Shown here one piece after another: positions 45,519 through 55,285 of a stretch of DNA of 64,000 bases. This DNA comes from Antarcticimicrobium sp. (GTDB lineage Bacteria; Pseudomonadota; Alphaproteobacteria; Rhodobacterales; Rhodobacteraceae). Numbering within the stretch: the stretch's first letter is position 1; every line of letters begins with the position of its first letter. Made by a program: the position numbers and the translations under genes. Under the pieces are notes generated by a model. It ran no database searches. It saw nothing but the letters and a program-made list of their open reading frames with translations, and had not been told where the DNA came from. The stretch covers positions 1 to 64,000 of the forward strand of contig NZ_JARGPK010000055.1 of NCBI RefSeq assembly GCF_029212575.1. The letters are read 5' to 3'.

Positions 45519-47732
45519 ATGACGGACGGGCGGGATCACGGCGGGCGGGACATGTTCGACGAAGGCGATCTTGTGGCGGTGCAGACCACCCAGCCGCTGG
45601 ACCGGACGCTGGATTACCGCGCGCCCGAGGGCGGCTGCGTGCTGGGCGATTTCGTCGAGGTGCCGCTGGGCCCGCGCAAGGTGCCGGGCGTGGTCTGGGG
45701 GCCGGGGCGGGGCGATTTCGACCGCGCCAAGATCCGCGCGGTGATCCGGGTGCTGGACGTGGCCCCGATGCGCGAGGAAATGCACGATTTTCTCGCCAAG
45801 GCCGCCGATTATACGCTGACGCCGATGCCGGTGATGCTGCGGTTGGCGATGCGGGCGCCGGGGCTGGGCGATCCGCCCTCGATGCGCAAAATTTATCGTC
45901 GCGGAACGGGGGAGCCGGACCGGATGACCGATGCCCGCCGCCGGGTGCTGGAGGTGCTCGAGGACTATGGCGGGCTGGCCTTTACCCTGAAGGAGCTGGC
46001 CGAGATGGCGGGCGTGACGCCCTCGGTCGTCAAGGGGCTGGTGAAACATGGCGCCGTGCGCGAAGAGGACAGCCCGCGCGACCTGCCATTTCCGGTGCTG
46101 GACCCGAAGCTGCCGGGCAAGCCGCTGACCGAGGATCAGGCGGCGGCGGCGGATGTGCTGCGCGGGCATCTGCGCAGTCGACAATACGGCACCACGCTCC
46201 TGAAGGGGGTGACCGGCTCGGGCAAGACCGAGGTCTATCTCGAGGCGGTGTCGGAATGCCTGGCGATGGGGCGGCAGGCGCTGGTGCTGCTGCCCGAGAT
46301 CGCGCTGACGGCCGAGTTCCTGACCCGGGTCGAGGCGCGGTTCGGCGCCAAACCGGCCGAGTGGCATTCGGGTGCCACGATGACCGAGCGGCGTCGGATC
46401 TGGCGGATGGTCGGACAGGGCGGCGCGCAACTGGTCGTCGGCGCACGCTCGGCCCTGTTCCTGCCGTTCCGCGATCTGGGGTTGATCATCGTCGACGAGG
46501 AACATGACACCTCGTACAAGCAGGAGGACGGGGTGATGTACAATGCGCGCGACATGGCGGTGCTGCGCGCGGCGATGGCCGCGGCGCGGGTGGTGCTGGC
46601 CAGTGCGACGCCCAGCCTTGAAAGCTGGGCCAATGCCGAGGCGGGCAAGTATGACCGGCTGGACCTGACCGCGCGGTTCGGCGATGCAGTGCTGCCCGAG
46701 ATGCGGGCGATCGACATGCGCGTCGAAAAGCTGGAGGCGGGGCGCTGGATCTCGCCCAGCCTGCGCGGCGCGGTGCAGGCGCGGATGGAGGCCGGCGAGC
46801 AGGCGCTGCTGTTTCTCAACCGCCGGGGCTATGCGCCGGTGACGATCTGCCGGGCCTGCGGTCACCAGATCGCCTGCGATCATTGTGATGCGCGGATGGT
46901 CGAGCACCGGTTTCTCAAGCGGCTGGTGTGCCACCAGTGCGGCGAGACCAGGCCGATGCCCGAGGTCTGCCCCTCTTGCGGGGTGGAGGGGCGGCTGGCG
47001 CCGGTGGGGCCGGGGATCGAGCGGCTGGCCGAGGAGACCGCGGCGCTGTTCCCCGAGGCGCGGATCGCGGTGCTGAGTTCCGATCTTTTTGCCAGCGCCC
47101 GGGCGCTGAAGGAGAAGATCGTCGAGATCGGGGCCGGCGGTGCCGATATCATCATCGGAACCCAGCTGGTCGCCAAGGGGCACAATTTTCCCAAGCTGAC
47201 GCTGGTCGGGGTGATCGACGCCGACCTGGGATTGCAGGGCTCGGACCTGCGCGCGGCGGAGCGGACCTTTCAACTGATGCGGCAGGTGGCCGGGCGCGCG
47301 GGCCGGGCCGACAAGCCGGGGCTGGCGCTGTTGCAGACCTTTCAGCCCGAGCATCCGGTGATCCGCGCCATTCTGGCCGGCGACGAGGAGGGGTTCTGGC
47401 GCGCCGAGGCGGCGGAACGACAGGCGGCGGGCGTGCCGCCCTATGGCCGCATGGCCGGGATCATCCTGTCGGGCACCGACGCCGGTGCGGTGTTCGATCT
47501 GGGCAATGCGCTGGCCCGCAACGCCGGCCCGCTGCACCAGATCGGCGCGCAGGTCTTCGGCCCGGCACCGGCCCCCATCGCGCGCATTCGCGGACGGCAC
47601 CGGGTGCGGCTGCTGGTCAAGGCGGCCAAGGGCGCGCCGTTGCAGGCCGCGCTTGCCCGCTGGCTGGCGCCGCTGCGGCTGAAGGGGGATTTGCGGCTGA
47701 GCGTGGATATCGACCCGCAAAGCTTTCTCTAG
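45519..47732 (+). CDS. priA: Primosomal protein N' (replication restart helicase)
   Basis: DEAH-type helicase that reloads the replisome at stalled forks; 737 residues. An N-terminal DNA-binding domain is followed by Walker [16 protein letters not shown] near residue 230 and DEEHD near 325. Eight cysteines in CRACGH, CDHCDA, CHQCGE and CPSCG bind zinc (about 447-490), and helicase motifs [20 protein letters not shown] and QVAGRAGRA follow. The ATG at 45519 is chosen; an internal ATG eleven codons later is possible. Confidence 0.95.
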   Translation: MTDGRDHGGRDMFDEGDLVAVQTTQPLDRTLDYRAPEGGCVLGDFVEVPLGPRKVPGVVWGPGRGDFDRAKIRAVIRVLDVAPMREEMHDFLAKAADYTLTPMPVMLRLAMRAPGLGDPPSMRKIYRRGTGEPDRMTDARRRVLEVLEDYGGLAFTLKELAEMAGVTPSVVKGLVKHGAVREEDSPRDLPFPVLDPKLPGKPLTEDQAAAADVLRGHLRSRQYGTTLLKGVTGSGKTEVYLEAVSECLAMGRQALVLLPEIALTAEFLTRVEARFGAKPAEWHSGATMTERRRIWRMVGQGGAQLVVGARSALFLPFRDLGLIIVDEEHDTSYKQEDGVMYNARDMAVLRAAMAAARVVLASATPSLESWANAEAGKYDRLDLTARFGDAVLPEMRAIDMRVEKLEAGRWISPSLRGAVQARMEAGEQALLFLNRRGYAPVTICRACGHQIACDHCDARMVEHRFLKRLVCHQCGETRPMPEVCPSCGVEGRLAPVGPGIERLAEETAALFPEARIAVLSSDLFASARALKEKIVEIGAGGADIIIGTQLVAKGHNFPKLTLVGVIDADLGLQGSDLRAAERTFQLMRQVAGRAGRADKPGLALLQTFQPEHPVIRAILAGDEEGFWRAEAAERQAAGVPPYGRMAGIILSGTDAGAVFDLGNALARNAGPLHQIGAQVFGPAPAPIARIRGRHRVRLLVKAAKGAPLQAALARWLAPLRLKGDLRLSVDIDPQSFL

Positions 47733-47790
47733 GGGCCTGTGGCTTCGGGGAGAGGGATCGGCTCATGCTGCGCCGACGGCAAGCGGCGGA

Positions 47791-47829
47791 GCCTCCGGCG
47801 GGAGTATTTTCGGCCAGAAAAAGAGCGGG
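47791..47829 (+). repeat. Dispersed intergenic repeat, copy D
   Basis: GCCTCCGGCGGGAGTATTTT followed by CGGCCAGAAAAAGAGCGGG, between the converging priA and yeeE 3' ends. It combines the left half of copies A and B with the right half of copy C, so it is the most complete version in the window. Confidence 0.7.
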
Positions 47830-47852
47830 AGAGGGTATTGCCCGGGGCGACC

Positions 47853-48914
47853 TCAGGCGGTCACCGTGCTGCCCGGTTGATCGACCAGGAAATCGGTGGC
47901 CATCGCGCCGACCCACATGAAGAACAGCGCCGCCCAGGCGGTGCCGGCGAAGATCGAGCCGCCGGTGACGCCGGCGCCGATGGCGCAGCCGCCGGCCAGC
48001 ATGCCGCCAAAACCCATCATCGCCGCGCCGATCATCGCCTTGCGCATGGTCACCGCGCCGTCGAAGGCCTGGATCCGCATCTCGCCGGCCAGCCCGGCGG
48101 CGATCATCGCGCCGATGAAGACCCCCGGCACCAGGCCGACATCGAATTCGAGGATGGCGTTGCGTTCGAGGAAGAACATCAGCGTATGCGCCGAGGGGCC
48201 GGTGAAGGTGGCGCTTTCGATCTGAAGCGGCTCGAAGGCGACCTGGGCCAGCGAATAGGTCAGCACCCAGCCCAGCGCCACCGAGAAGCCGACCCCGGAG
48301 GCGAAGACCAGCCGCCCCGCGCCGATGCGGTTGCGCCGCGACAGCACCAGCGCCAGCGCCGCGATCAGCAGGCCGAGCACGAACCCGCCGTAGTGTGGCA
48401 GACCCAGCGCGGCAAGAAGATCCATGTTGCGGCCACCCTCGGTGATCCAGAGCGCGGCGAGGGTGTCGCGCAGCGGGGCGAGGAGGCCCGAAAGGCTCAT
48501 CTGTGCGACCACGGCGAAGATCAGGCCCGACACCACCGAGCGCAGGTTGCCGGTGGCCGCCATCACCAGGAGCCGCCCGGAACAGCCGCGCGCCAGTACC
48601 ATGCCGGAGCCGAACAGCAAGCCGCCGATCACCGCGCCCGACCAGCTTCCCGGGACCGCCATCATGCGCGCATCGGCGCTGTCCATCAGGCCCAGCAATT
48701 GCGCGCCCTGCACCCAGACCACGGCGGTCGAGAAGGTGAGCAGCCAGACCGAGACCTTGGCCCCCATCGCGCCGCGGGCAAACTCGATCGTGGCCGCGCG
48801 CAGGCAGAACCGCGACCTTTGCGCCGCCACCCCGAACACGATCCCGGTGATCAGCCCGAACAGCGCCGCTGTCGGGGCCTCGCCGATCCGTTCCACGACA
48901 GCGACCAGATCCAT
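47853..48914 (-). CDS. YeeE/YedE family (TsuA-like) sulfur transporter
   Basis: Membrane protein of 353 residues with two YeeE repeats and around ten helices. Three cysteines sit in the positions typical of the thiosulfate channel TsuA: SRFCLRAA (Cys about 37), ARGCSGR (about 111) and AGGCAIGAGVTGGS (about 310). The start is the ATG at 48914 behind GGGAGG; an ATG nine codons upstream lacks a good ribosome site. Thiosulfate uptake would suit a facultatively autotrophic organism, but the substrate is inferred. An FNR-like site lies upstream. Confidence 0.88.
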   Translation of the reverse strand: MDLVAVVERIGEAPTAALFGLITGIVFGVAAQRSRFCLRAATIEFARGAMGAKVSVWLLTFSTAVVWVQGAQLLGLMDSADARMMAVPGSWSGAVIGGLLFGSGMVLARGCSGRLLVMAATGNLRSVVSGLIFAVVAQMSLSGLLAPLRDTLAALWITEGGRNMDLLAALGLPHYGGFVLGLLIAALALVLSRRNRIGAGRLVFASGVGFSVALGWVLTYSLAQVAFEPLQIESATFTGPSAHTLMFFLERNAILEFDVGLVPGVFIGAMIAAGLAGEMRIQAFDGAVTMRKAMIGAAMMGFGGMLAGGCAIGAGVTGGSIFAGTAWAALFFMWVGAMATDFLVDQPGSTVTA

Positions 48915-48972
48915 CGCGCGCCCTCCCATACATTCGTTCATGGCGATATATACGGCCCGGTGCTCTGGTGCA

Positions 48973-48986
48973 TTGATGCAGATCAG
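48973..48986. promoter_or_regulatory. FNR/CRP-type box between yeeE and an MFS gene
   Basis: TTGAT-GCAG-ATCAG matches the TTGAT-N4-ATCAA consensus at 9 of 10 positions and is centred about 65 nt from both divergent starts. In Rhodobacteraceae such sites are used by FnrL and NnrR/DnrD-like regulators for oxygen or nitric-oxide control. Confidence 0.55.
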
Positions 48987-49045
48987 ATGTTCGGGCGGGC
49001 ATTTGCCCTCGCCAAGGTTGAGAATCCGGCGTAAGAGCCCGGGTC

Positions 49046-50278
49046 ATGAGCACGCCCGTTACCCTGTCCGAAGCCCGGCAATTGCCGGTCTGGCGCCGCC
49101 CCGTGGCGCTGTTGTTCCTGATGGCTGTGGCCATGCCGGTGGCCTTTGCCACCTGGTCGGCGCTGCTCAACAATTTCGTCATCGAGGTGGCGCAGTTCGA
49201 CGGCAGCGACATCGGCTGGCTGCACACGGTGCGCGAGATCCCGGGGTTCCTGGCGATCGGGGTGATCGCGGTTCTGATGTTGATGCGCGAGCAGGTCCTG
49301 GGGCTGGTGTCGCTGATCCTGCTGGGGGTGGCGACGGCGCTGACCGCGCAGTTCCCCTCGCTGGGCGGTATCCTGGTGATCACCATGCTCAGCTCGATCG
49401 GGTTCCACTATTACGAGACGGTGAACCAGTCGCTGCAGCTGCAATGGCTGCCCAAGGACCGCGCGCCGCGGATGCTGGGCTGGCTGCTGGCCGCAGGGTC
49501 CGCGGCGACGCTGGTCTCTTACGGGCTGATCGTTCTGCTGTGGGAGCCGCTGGGCCTGACCTATAACATCGTCTACGCGCTGGCCGGCGGGTTCACCGCG
49601 CTGGTCGCGGCGGCGGCGTTCTTTCTCTATCCGCAGTTTCAGGCCGACACCGTGCAGAGCAAGAAGATGGTGCTGCGCCGCCGCTACTGGCTTTATTACG
49701 CGCTGCAGTTCATGGCCGGTGCCCGGCGGCAGATTTTCACCGTCTTCGCCGGCTTCATGATGGTCGAGAAATTCGGCTTCGATGTGCATGAGGTCACGGC
49801 GCTGTTCCTGATCAACCTGGTTGCCAACATGGTGTTCGCGCCTCTGGTGGGGCGCGCCGTCGGCGCCTTTGGCGAACGTCGCGCTCTGTTGTTCGAGTAT
49901 TCCGGGCTGGTGGTGGTGTTTCTGGCCTATGGCGGCATCTATTTCTTCGGCTGGGGGGTGGTGCTGGCCGCCACGCTCTATGTGATCGACCACATGTTCT
50001 TTGCGCTGGCGCTGGCGCTGAAGACCTATTTCCAGAAGATCGCCGATCCGGCCGATATCGCCCCCACCGCCGCCGTGGCCTTTACCATCAACCATATCGC
50101 CGCGGTGGTTCTGCCGGCGCTGCTGGGCTATCTCTGGCTGGCCTCGCCGGGCGCGGTGTTCGGGCTGGCGGCCGGCATGGCGATGACCTCGCTCTGCCTG
50201 GCGCTGCTGATCCCGCGCCACCCGGAGCCGGGCAACGAGACCGTGCTGGCCCGCTTCGTTCCGGCCCCGGCGGAATAG
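49046..50278 (+). CDS. Major facilitator superfamily transporter
   Basis: Inner-membrane protein of 410 residues with about 12 hydrophobic segments. The central cytosolic loop (PQFQADTVQSKKMVLRRRYW) is basic. No signature points to a substrate. It is divergent from the TsuA-like gene and shares its FNR-like upstream region, which hints at oxygen-linked expression. The stop lies 63 nt before prmA. Confidence 0.85.
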   Translation: MSTPVTLSEARQLPVWRRPVALLFLMAVAMPVAFATWSALLNNFVIEVAQFDGSDIGWLHTVREIPGFLAIGVIAVLMLMREQVLGLVSLILLGVATALTAQFPSLGGILVITMLSSIGFHYYETVNQSLQLQWLPKDRAPRMLGWLLAAGSAATLVSYGLIVLLWEPLGLTYNIVYALAGGFTALVAAAAFFLYPQFQADTVQSKKMVLRRRYWLYYALQFMAGARRQIFTVFAGFMMVEKFGFDVHEVTALFLINLVANMVFAPLVGRAVGAFGERRALLFEYSGLVVVFLAYGGIYFFGWGVVLAATLYVIDHMFFALALALKTYFQKIADPADIAPTAAVAFTINHIAAVVLPALLGYLWLASPGAVFGLAAGMAMTSLCLALLIPRHPEPGNETVLARFVPAPAE

Positions 50279-50341
50279 GGCGCGCTTGACCTTGCCGCGC
50301 CGCCGCCCTAGGGCCGGGCGCAGCCTTGCAGGAGATGCCCC

Positions 50342-51214
50342 ATGCCGACGTTCACCGCGCTGACCACGCTTCCCGGAAAATCCCAGGCCGAGGCGCTGGG
50401 CGAGGCGATGGAGCGGCTGGAGCCGGTGCCCACCGGCGTCGGCGTGTTCGAGGTCGAGGACGGGTCGGGCCTGTGGGAGGTTGGCGGATATTTCACCGAA
50501 CCCCCCGATGTGGCCGCGCTGGCGCTGTTGTCCGTCGCCTTCGGGGCGAGGGAGTTCACCGTCTCTGAACTGCCCGAGACCGATTGGGTCGCCCATGTGA
50601 GGCGCGAACTGGCGCCGGTCGAGGCGGGGCGGTTCTTCGTTTACGGCAGCCATGACGCCGACAAGCTGCCCGAGGGGCGCATCCCGCTGTTGATCGAGGC
50701 GGCGATGGCCTTTGGCACCGGGCATCACGGCACCACGCTGGGCTGTCTGCGGGCGCTGGACCGGCTGATCGAGGGCGGGTTCATGGGTGAAAAGGTCGCC
50801 GATATCGGCTGTGGCACCGCGGTGCTGGCGATGGCGGCGGCGCGGGTCTGGGATGGCGCGATCATCGCCAGCGACATCGATCAGGTGGCGGTGGACGTGG
50901 CCGAGGCCAACCTGCGCGCCAACGACATGGCGGGCCGGGTGCGCTGTGTCGAGGCGGCAGGCTTTGCCCATCCCGACCTGGCGGCGCTGGCGCCCTATGA
51001 CCTGATCTTTGCCAATATCCTGAAAGGGCCGCTGGTGGCGCTGGCCCCGGACCTGGCGGCGCATCTGCGCGCGGGTGGATATGCCATCCTGTCGGGGATT
51101 CTCAACGAGCAGGCCGAAGACGTGATTTCGGTTTATGCACGCTCTGGCGTCAATCTTGTCGAAAGCGAAGAGATTGGTGATTGGACCACGCTGCTTTTGC
51201 AGAAAAAGGCGTAA
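50342..51214 (+). CDS. prmA: Ribosomal protein L11 methyltransferase
   Basis: SAM-dependent enzyme trimethylating L11. The 290 residues have an N-terminal substrate-recognition domain and a C-terminal Rossmann domain with MAFGTGHHGTTLGCLRALD near 120, VADIGCGTAVLAMAAARVW near 155 and the NILKGPLVALAPDL motif near 225. Full length with the family FGTGxHxTT signature. Confidence 0.94.
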   Translation: MPTFTALTTLPGKSQAEALGEAMERLEPVPTGVGVFEVEDGSGLWEVGGYFTEPPDVAALALLSVAFGAREFTVSELPETDWVAHVRRELAPVEAGRFFVYGSHDADKLPEGRIPLLIEAAMAFGTGHHGTTLGCLRALDRLIEGGFMGEKVADIGCGTAVLAMAAARVWDGAIIASDIDQVAVDVAEANLRANDMAGRVRCVEAAGFAHPDLAALAPYDLIFANILKGPLVALAPDLAAHLRAGGYAILSGILNEQAEDVISVYARSGVNLVESEEIGDWTTLLLQKKA

Positions 51215-51320
51215 ATCAGGCGGGTTTTAGGGGCATTTGAGACATCTGCCCCATTCTTGCCACAATTCAGCCCGATCTTCGCCTCCCGATCCGGTGGGGG
51301 CCGGAGATGGAGAGGCTGTC

Positions 51321-51665
51321 ATGGCCCATCAAGATCTGGAATTTACCAACCGCGTCAATCGGTTGACGCGCAAACACCGCGCCATGTCGCGCGGGTACTC
51401 AACCCGGATGCGTCCCGACGGGTTGCTGGTGACCGCGCCCGCGCGGCCCCGGCGGTGGGTGTCTCTGCGGGTGATTTTGCTGTTCGTCGCGGTATTCTTC
51501 GCCTTCAAGGCCTTGCTGATGGCCGCGGCCGGCACCGCCGCCTATGACGAGCGGGTCGCGCGCCTGCAGGCCGGGACCGCCGCCGAGGCCGCAGGCGCCT
51601 GGATCATGCAATCGGACCCGGTGACAGAGGCGCTTGCCGGGCGGATCGTGCGGCTGCTGCCCTGA
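51321..51665 (+). CDS. Hypothetical single-pass membrane protein
   Basis: 114 residues from the ATG at 51321. A basic N-terminus (VNRLTRKHRAMSRGYSTRM) is followed by one transmembrane helix (VILLFVAVFFAFKALLMAAA, about 60-80) and an Ala-rich periplasmic tail. No family recognised. The gap to prmA is 106 nt, so it probably has its own promoter. Confidence 0.7.
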   Translation: MAHQDLEFTNRVNRLTRKHRAMSRGYSTRMRPDGLLVTAPARPRRWVSLRVILLFVAVFFAFKALLMAAAGTAAYDERVARLQAGTAAEAAGAWIMQSDPVTEALAGRIVRLLP

Positions 51666-51685
51666 GCGGGGCGGAAAGGGGCGCC

Positions 51686-51727
51686 AAAAAAGAAACGCCG
51701 CGTGGGCCAGGGCCCCGCGGCGGTTTC
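51686..51727 (-). terminator. Intrinsic terminator of the DUF1127 gene
   Basis: On the minus strand GAAACCGCCGCG pairs with CGCGGCGTTTC (one bulge) and is followed by six T residues. It starts about 30 nt after the DUF1127 stop and is the best intrinsic terminator in the window. Confidence 0.85.
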
Positions 51728-51758
51728 AGATGTCTCCGAGGGAGAGACGAAGACAGCG

Positions 51759-51977
51759 TCAGTTCGACGAGATGCGGTTTGCGACCAGGTCGATATCGCC
51801 GCGGATCAGGCCGATGTCTTCCAGTTCGCGGTCGCTCAGCGATGCCAGCGCGTTGCGGGTGACGCGGGCGTCGTTCCAGGCGGCGACGGCGCTGATGACG
51901 GCGCAGATCGCGGAGCCGATGCGGCCGAACAGGATGGCCGAGTCGGAAACGGGGCGGGTGGTGTCGAATGCAGCCAT
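51759..51977 (-). CDS. DUF1127 (YjiS-like) small protein
   Basis: 72 residues starting at the ATG at 51977 (AAGGA ribosome site). The C-terminal LSDRELEDIGLIRGDIDLVA is the DUF1127 core, an RNA-binding-like helix found in small alphaproteobacterial proteins. Related proteins (CcaF1 in Rhodobacter sphaeroides) affect sRNA maturation and stress responses. A hydrophobic stretch precedes the core. Monocistronic, with a strong terminator. Confidence 0.85.
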   Translation of the reverse strand: MAAFDTTRPVSDSAILFGRIGSAICAVISAVAAWNDARVTRNALASLSDRELEDIGLIRGDIDLVANRISSN

Positions 51978-52318
51978 TGACGTGTTCCTTTGATTGATGG
52001 TTTGCACTGTGTGTCGTTGTCACCGGCAGGTAGTCTGCCCGAATTTTCCGCACAAGGGCGCAAAACGCATGGTTCTTATGCGCCTTGTGCATGGGTCGTG
52101 CAGGTTGAAAAAAACCTGAAATATTCGTGACTTCCGGTGAAGATGTGTGTCGTTTTCGGGCATGGGTTCTGTCGTTTTCAGACCATGTGTCGTGTTTGGA
52201 AAATGCGGATGTCGCATTTGTTGTGATCGAAAGTTCGCCGCGTTTTTCTTGGACCGTGTTCGCCTTTCGTGCTACTGCATCAAAAAAGCAACAATTTCCG
52301 GGCGGGGCCGGGCAGCAC
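51978..52318. promoter_or_regulatory. 341-nt AT-rich divergent spacer with TGTCGT repeats
   Basis: No gene is seen between the DUF1127 start and ruvC. GC content drops and a decamer recurs: TGTCGTTGTC (52012), TGTCGTTTTC (52148), TGTCGTTTTC (52170) and TGTCGTGTTT (52188), the last three about two helical turns apart. GTTC-N7-GTGC at 52258-52272 differs by one base from the GTTC-N7-GTTC LexA box of Rhodobacter, 46 nt before ruvC. Confidence 0.45.
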
Positions 52319-52822
52319 ATGCGGATTCTGGGCATTGATCCGGGGTTGAGAACCCTTGGCTGGGGCGTGATCGAATCGCGGAACGGGCGGTTGCGGCATG
52401 TGGCCAATGGGCTGTGCAAGTCGCAGGCCTCCGATGAACTGGCGTTGCGGCTGTTGTCGCTGAACCGGCAGATTGCCGAGGTGATTGCGGACTACGCCCC
52501 CGACGAAGCCGCTATCGAACAGACCTTCGTCAACAAGGACGGTGTTGCGACGCTGAAACTGGGTCAGGCGCGCGGGGTTGCGTTGCTGACGCTGGCGCAG
52601 GGCGGGCTGCCGGTGGGCGAATACGCCCCCAACCGGGTGAAAAAGACCGTCGTCGGCGTCGGCCACGCGGAAAAGGAACAGGTGCTGCACATGGTCAGGC
52701 TGCAATTGCCGGGCTGCAACCCGGCCGGACCGGACGCCGCCGACGCGCTGGCGATCGCGATCTGTCACGCATACTACGGCGGCACCGAGGGCGGCATGCG
52801 CCTGCGCGAGGTGCGGGCATGA
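52319..52822 (+). CDS. ruvC: Holliday junction resolvase RuvC
   Basis: Endonuclease of 167 residues cutting Holliday junctions. The first catalytic Asp is in [19 protein letters not shown] at residue 7, Glu in [13 protein letters not shown] near 70, and the last acidic pair in [14 protein letters not shown] near 145. The frame is open 64 codons upstream of the ATG at 52319, but without similarity. The stop overlaps ruvA as ATGA. Confidence 0.96.
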   Translation: MRILGIDPGLRTLGWGVIESRNGRLRHVANGLCKSQASDELALRLLSLNRQIAEVIADYAPDEAAIEQTFVNKDGVATLKLGQARGVALLTLAQGGLPVGEYAPNRVKKTVVGVGHAEKEQVLHMVRLQLPGCNPAGPDAADALAIAICHAYYGGTEGGMRLREVRA

Positions 52823-53505
52823 TCGGGCGGCTGACCGGGCGGATCGGGTACCGGGCCACGGATCACATCCTGATCGACGTGGGCGGGGTCGGCTATCTTG
52901 TCTATTGCTCCGACCGGACCATGGCGGCGCTGCCGGGGGTGGGCGAGGCGGTCTCGCTTTACACCGATCTGGTGGTGCGCGAGGATCTGATGCAGCTCTT
53001 CGGCTTTCCCTCCCTGGTGGAAAAGGAATGGCACCGGCTGCTGACCAGCGTGCAGGGGGTCGGTGCCAAGGTTTCGCTGGCGATTCTCGGCGCGCTGGGC
53101 CCCGAGGGCGTCGGTCGCGCCATCGCGCTGGGCGACTGGGCGGCGGTCAAGGCCGCGCGCGGCGTCGGCCCCAAGACGGCGCAGCGGATCGTGCTCGACC
53201 TCAAGGACAAGGCGCCCGGCGTGATGGCAATGGGTGGGTCGATCACCGAGGCGATGGAGGGGCCGGAGCCGGCGCCGGTGGTCGAGGTGGTGGAGCCGAG
53301 CGGGCCGAAAACACGTCAGAAACCGGCGCCGCGTGTGCCGTCCAGTGCCAGCGCGCAGGCCGATGCGCTTTCGGCGTTGTCCAACCTGGGCTATGGCCCG
53401 TCGGAGGCCGCCGGTGCCGTGGCCGAGGCCGCCGGCGAGAATCCGGAGGCGGGCGAGGCCGCGCTGATCCGCGCCGCGCTGAAGCTTCTGGCGCCGAAGG
53501 GGTAG
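52819..53505 (+). CDS. ruvA: Holliday junction DNA-binding protein RuvA
   Basis: Tetrameric junction-binding protein of 228 residues that loads Ruv[21 protein letters not shown] is the N-terminal OB fold, the helix-hairpin-helix regions are in [20 protein letters not shown] and [19 protein letters not shown] (about 75-130), and the C-terminal RuvB-contact domain follows a flexible Pro/Ala linker. Confidence 0.95.
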   Translation: MIGRLTGRIGYRATDHILIDVGGVGYLVYCSDRTMAALPGVGEAVSLYTDLVVREDLMQLFGFPSLVEKEWHRLLTSVQGVGAKVSLAILGALGPEGVGRAIALGDWAAVKAARGVGPKTAQRIVLDLKDKAPGVMAMGGSITEAMEGPEPAPVVEVVEPSGPKTRQKPAPRVPSSASAQADALSALSNLGYGPSEAAGAVAEAAGENPEAGEAALIRAALKLLAPKG

Positions 53506-53538
53506 GGGAATGCTGGAAACTGATCGGAGAATTTCCCG

Positions 53539-54567
53539 ATGAACGATCCCGACCCCACCTTGCGGCCCGATCCGCTGCCCGAGGACGGCGCCGGCGACGA
53601 CCGCGCGCTGCGGCCGCAGACGCTGGGCGATTTCATCGGCCAGGCCGAAGCGCGGGCCAACCTGCGGATCTTCATCCAGTCCGCCCGCCAACGCGGCGAG
53701 GCGATGGATCACACCCTGTTCCACGGCCCCCCCGGGCTGGGCAAGACCACGCTGGCGCAGATCATGGCGCGCGAACTGGGGGTGAATTTCCGCATGACCT
53801 CGGGCCCGGTGTTGGCCAAGGCGGGGGATCTGGCCGCCATTCTGACCAACCTGGAGGCGCGCGATGTCCTCTTCATCGACGAGATCCACCGGCTGAATCC
53901 GGCGGTCGAGGAGGTGCTCTATCCCGCGCTGGAGGATTTCGAGCTCGATCTGGTGATCGGCGAGGGGCCAGCGGCGCGCACCGTGCGGATCGAGTTGCAG
54001 CCTTTCACGCTGGTCGGCGCCACCACGCGGATGGGCCTTTTGACCACGCCGCTGCGCGACCGCTTTGGCATTCCGACCCGGTTGCAGTTCTATACCGAGG
54101 ACGAGTTGTTCGAGATCGTGACCCGCAACGCGCGCAAGCTGGGTGCGCCCGCCGACCCGAAGGGCGCGCGCGAAATCGCCCGGCGGGCCCGTGGCACGCC
54201 CCGGATCGCGGGCCGCCTGCTGCGCCGGGTGGTGGATTTCGCGGTGGTCGAGGGCGACGGCACGATCACGCAGGCATTGGCCGACAACGCGCTGACCCGG
54301 CTGGGGGTCGATCATCTGGGGCTGGATGGCGCCGACCGGCGGTATCTGGCGCTGATTGCCGAGAACTACGGCGGCGGGCCGGTGGGGATCGAGACCCTGT
54401 CGGCGGCGCTGTCGGAGAGCCGCGACGCGCTGGAAGAGGTGATCGAGCCCTACCTGCTGCAACAGGGGCTGATCCAGCGCACCCCGCGCGGCCGGATGTT
54501 GGCGCAAAAGGCCTGGGCGCATCTGGGCCTGCCGATGCCCAAACCGCAGTCAGACCTGTTCAGCTAG
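53539..54567 (+). CDS. ruvB: Holliday junction branch migration ATPase RuvB
   Basis: AAA+ motor of 342 residues driving branch migration with RuvA. Walker [16 protein letters not shown] near residue 62, Walker [17 protein letters not shown] near 112, sensor [18 protein letters not shown] near 158 and the winged helix at the C-terminus are intact. Follows ruvA by 33 nt. Confidence 0.97.
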   Translation: MNDPDPTLRPDPLPEDGAGDDRALRPQTLGDFIGQAEARANLRIFIQSARQRGEAMDHTLFHGPPGLGKTTLAQIMARELGVNFRMTSGPVLAKAGDLAAILTNLEARDVLFIDEIHRLNPAVEEVLYPALEDFELDLVIGEGPAARTVRIELQPFTLVGATTRMGLLTTPLRDRFGIPTRLQFYTEDELFEIVTRNARKLGAPADPKGAREIARRARGTPRIAGRLLRRVVDFAVVEGDGTITQALADNALTRLGVDHLGLDGADRRYLALIAENYGGGPVGIETLSAALSESRDALEEVIEPYLLQQGLIQRTPRGRMLAQKAWAHLGLPMPKPQSDLFS

Positions 54568-54572
54568 CCGCC

Positions 54573-54597
54573 GGAGCGCCCTGCGACGTTGCGCTCC
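54573..54597 (+). terminator. Hairpin after ruvB
   Basis: GGAGCGC and GCGCTCC form a 7-bp stem with an 11-nt loop, followed by TCTT, just past the ruvB stop. Confidence 0.6.
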
Positions 54598-54661
54598 TCT
54601 TGCGGTTGCGAAGGGGCGGTCTTAGCCTTGGGGCGGCAATAAGGGATCGGAGGCCCCCCGC

Positions 54662-55285
54662 GTGACACCGCAAGAGATCGAGGCGCTGTTTACCCGCGAT
54701 GACGGCGCATTTCTGGTCGCGCGCTGGGGCCGGCCCATCGCGCCGGTGGTCTTCGGCGTCGAGGCGGAGACGCTCTCGGTGGTCAAGGGCGCGTTCGAGG
54801 CGGTGGCGGCGCTGTCAGGGCACAAGCTGGCCGAGACCGACCCGGAGCTGGGCAGCAATTGCATGGTGTTCTTCATCCGCGACTGGGCAGAACTGCCGCA
54901 GATGCCGGGGATGGACCGGCTGTTGCCCGACCTCGGTCCGCTGGTGGCGCGGCTGACGGCGGCAGGCGCCAACCAGTACCGCGCCTTTCGCTTCGACGAG
55001 GGGGGCGCGATCAAGGCGGCTTTCGTGTTTCTGCGCATGGACGAGGCCCTACTCAAGGTGCCGGCGGAAAGCCTCGCGCTCGGCCAGGTGGTGCAGACGT
55101 TTCTTTTGTGGTCCGAAGGCGCCTTTCGCGACAGCTCTCCGCTGGCCGTGGCGGGCGGAAAGACCATTCTTCGCCCCGAGATCGCCGGTGTGATCCGCGC
55201 TGCCTACGACCCGGTGCTGCCGGCGGTGGCGCATGACCCCTCGCACGCGCTGCGGCTGTTCGCTCGGATGAGAAAGGACGCGTGA
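54662..55285 (+). CDS. Conserved hypothetical protein
   Basis: 207 residues from the GTG at 54662, no membrane segment or signal peptide. Acidic and globular, with motifs such as RWGRPIAPVVFGVEAET and LGSNCMVFFIRDW. Family not recognised. Its stop overlaps the start region of the next gene, so the two are probably translated together. Confidence 0.75.
   Translation: MTPQEIEALFTRDDGAFLVARWGRPIAPVVFGVEAETLSVVKGAFEAVAALSGHKLAETDPELGSNCMVFFIRDWAELPQMPGMDRLLPDLGPLVARLTAAGANQYRAFRFDEGGAIKAAFVFLRMDEALLKVPAESLALGQVVQTFLLWSEGAFRDSSPLAVAGGKTILRPEIAGVIRAAYDPVLPAVAHDPSHALRLFARMRKDA

Noticed and set aside
45417-47720. N-terminal extension of the transaldolase frame opposite priA
   Set aside because: Similarity starts at the ATG at 45416; the extension is antisense to priA.
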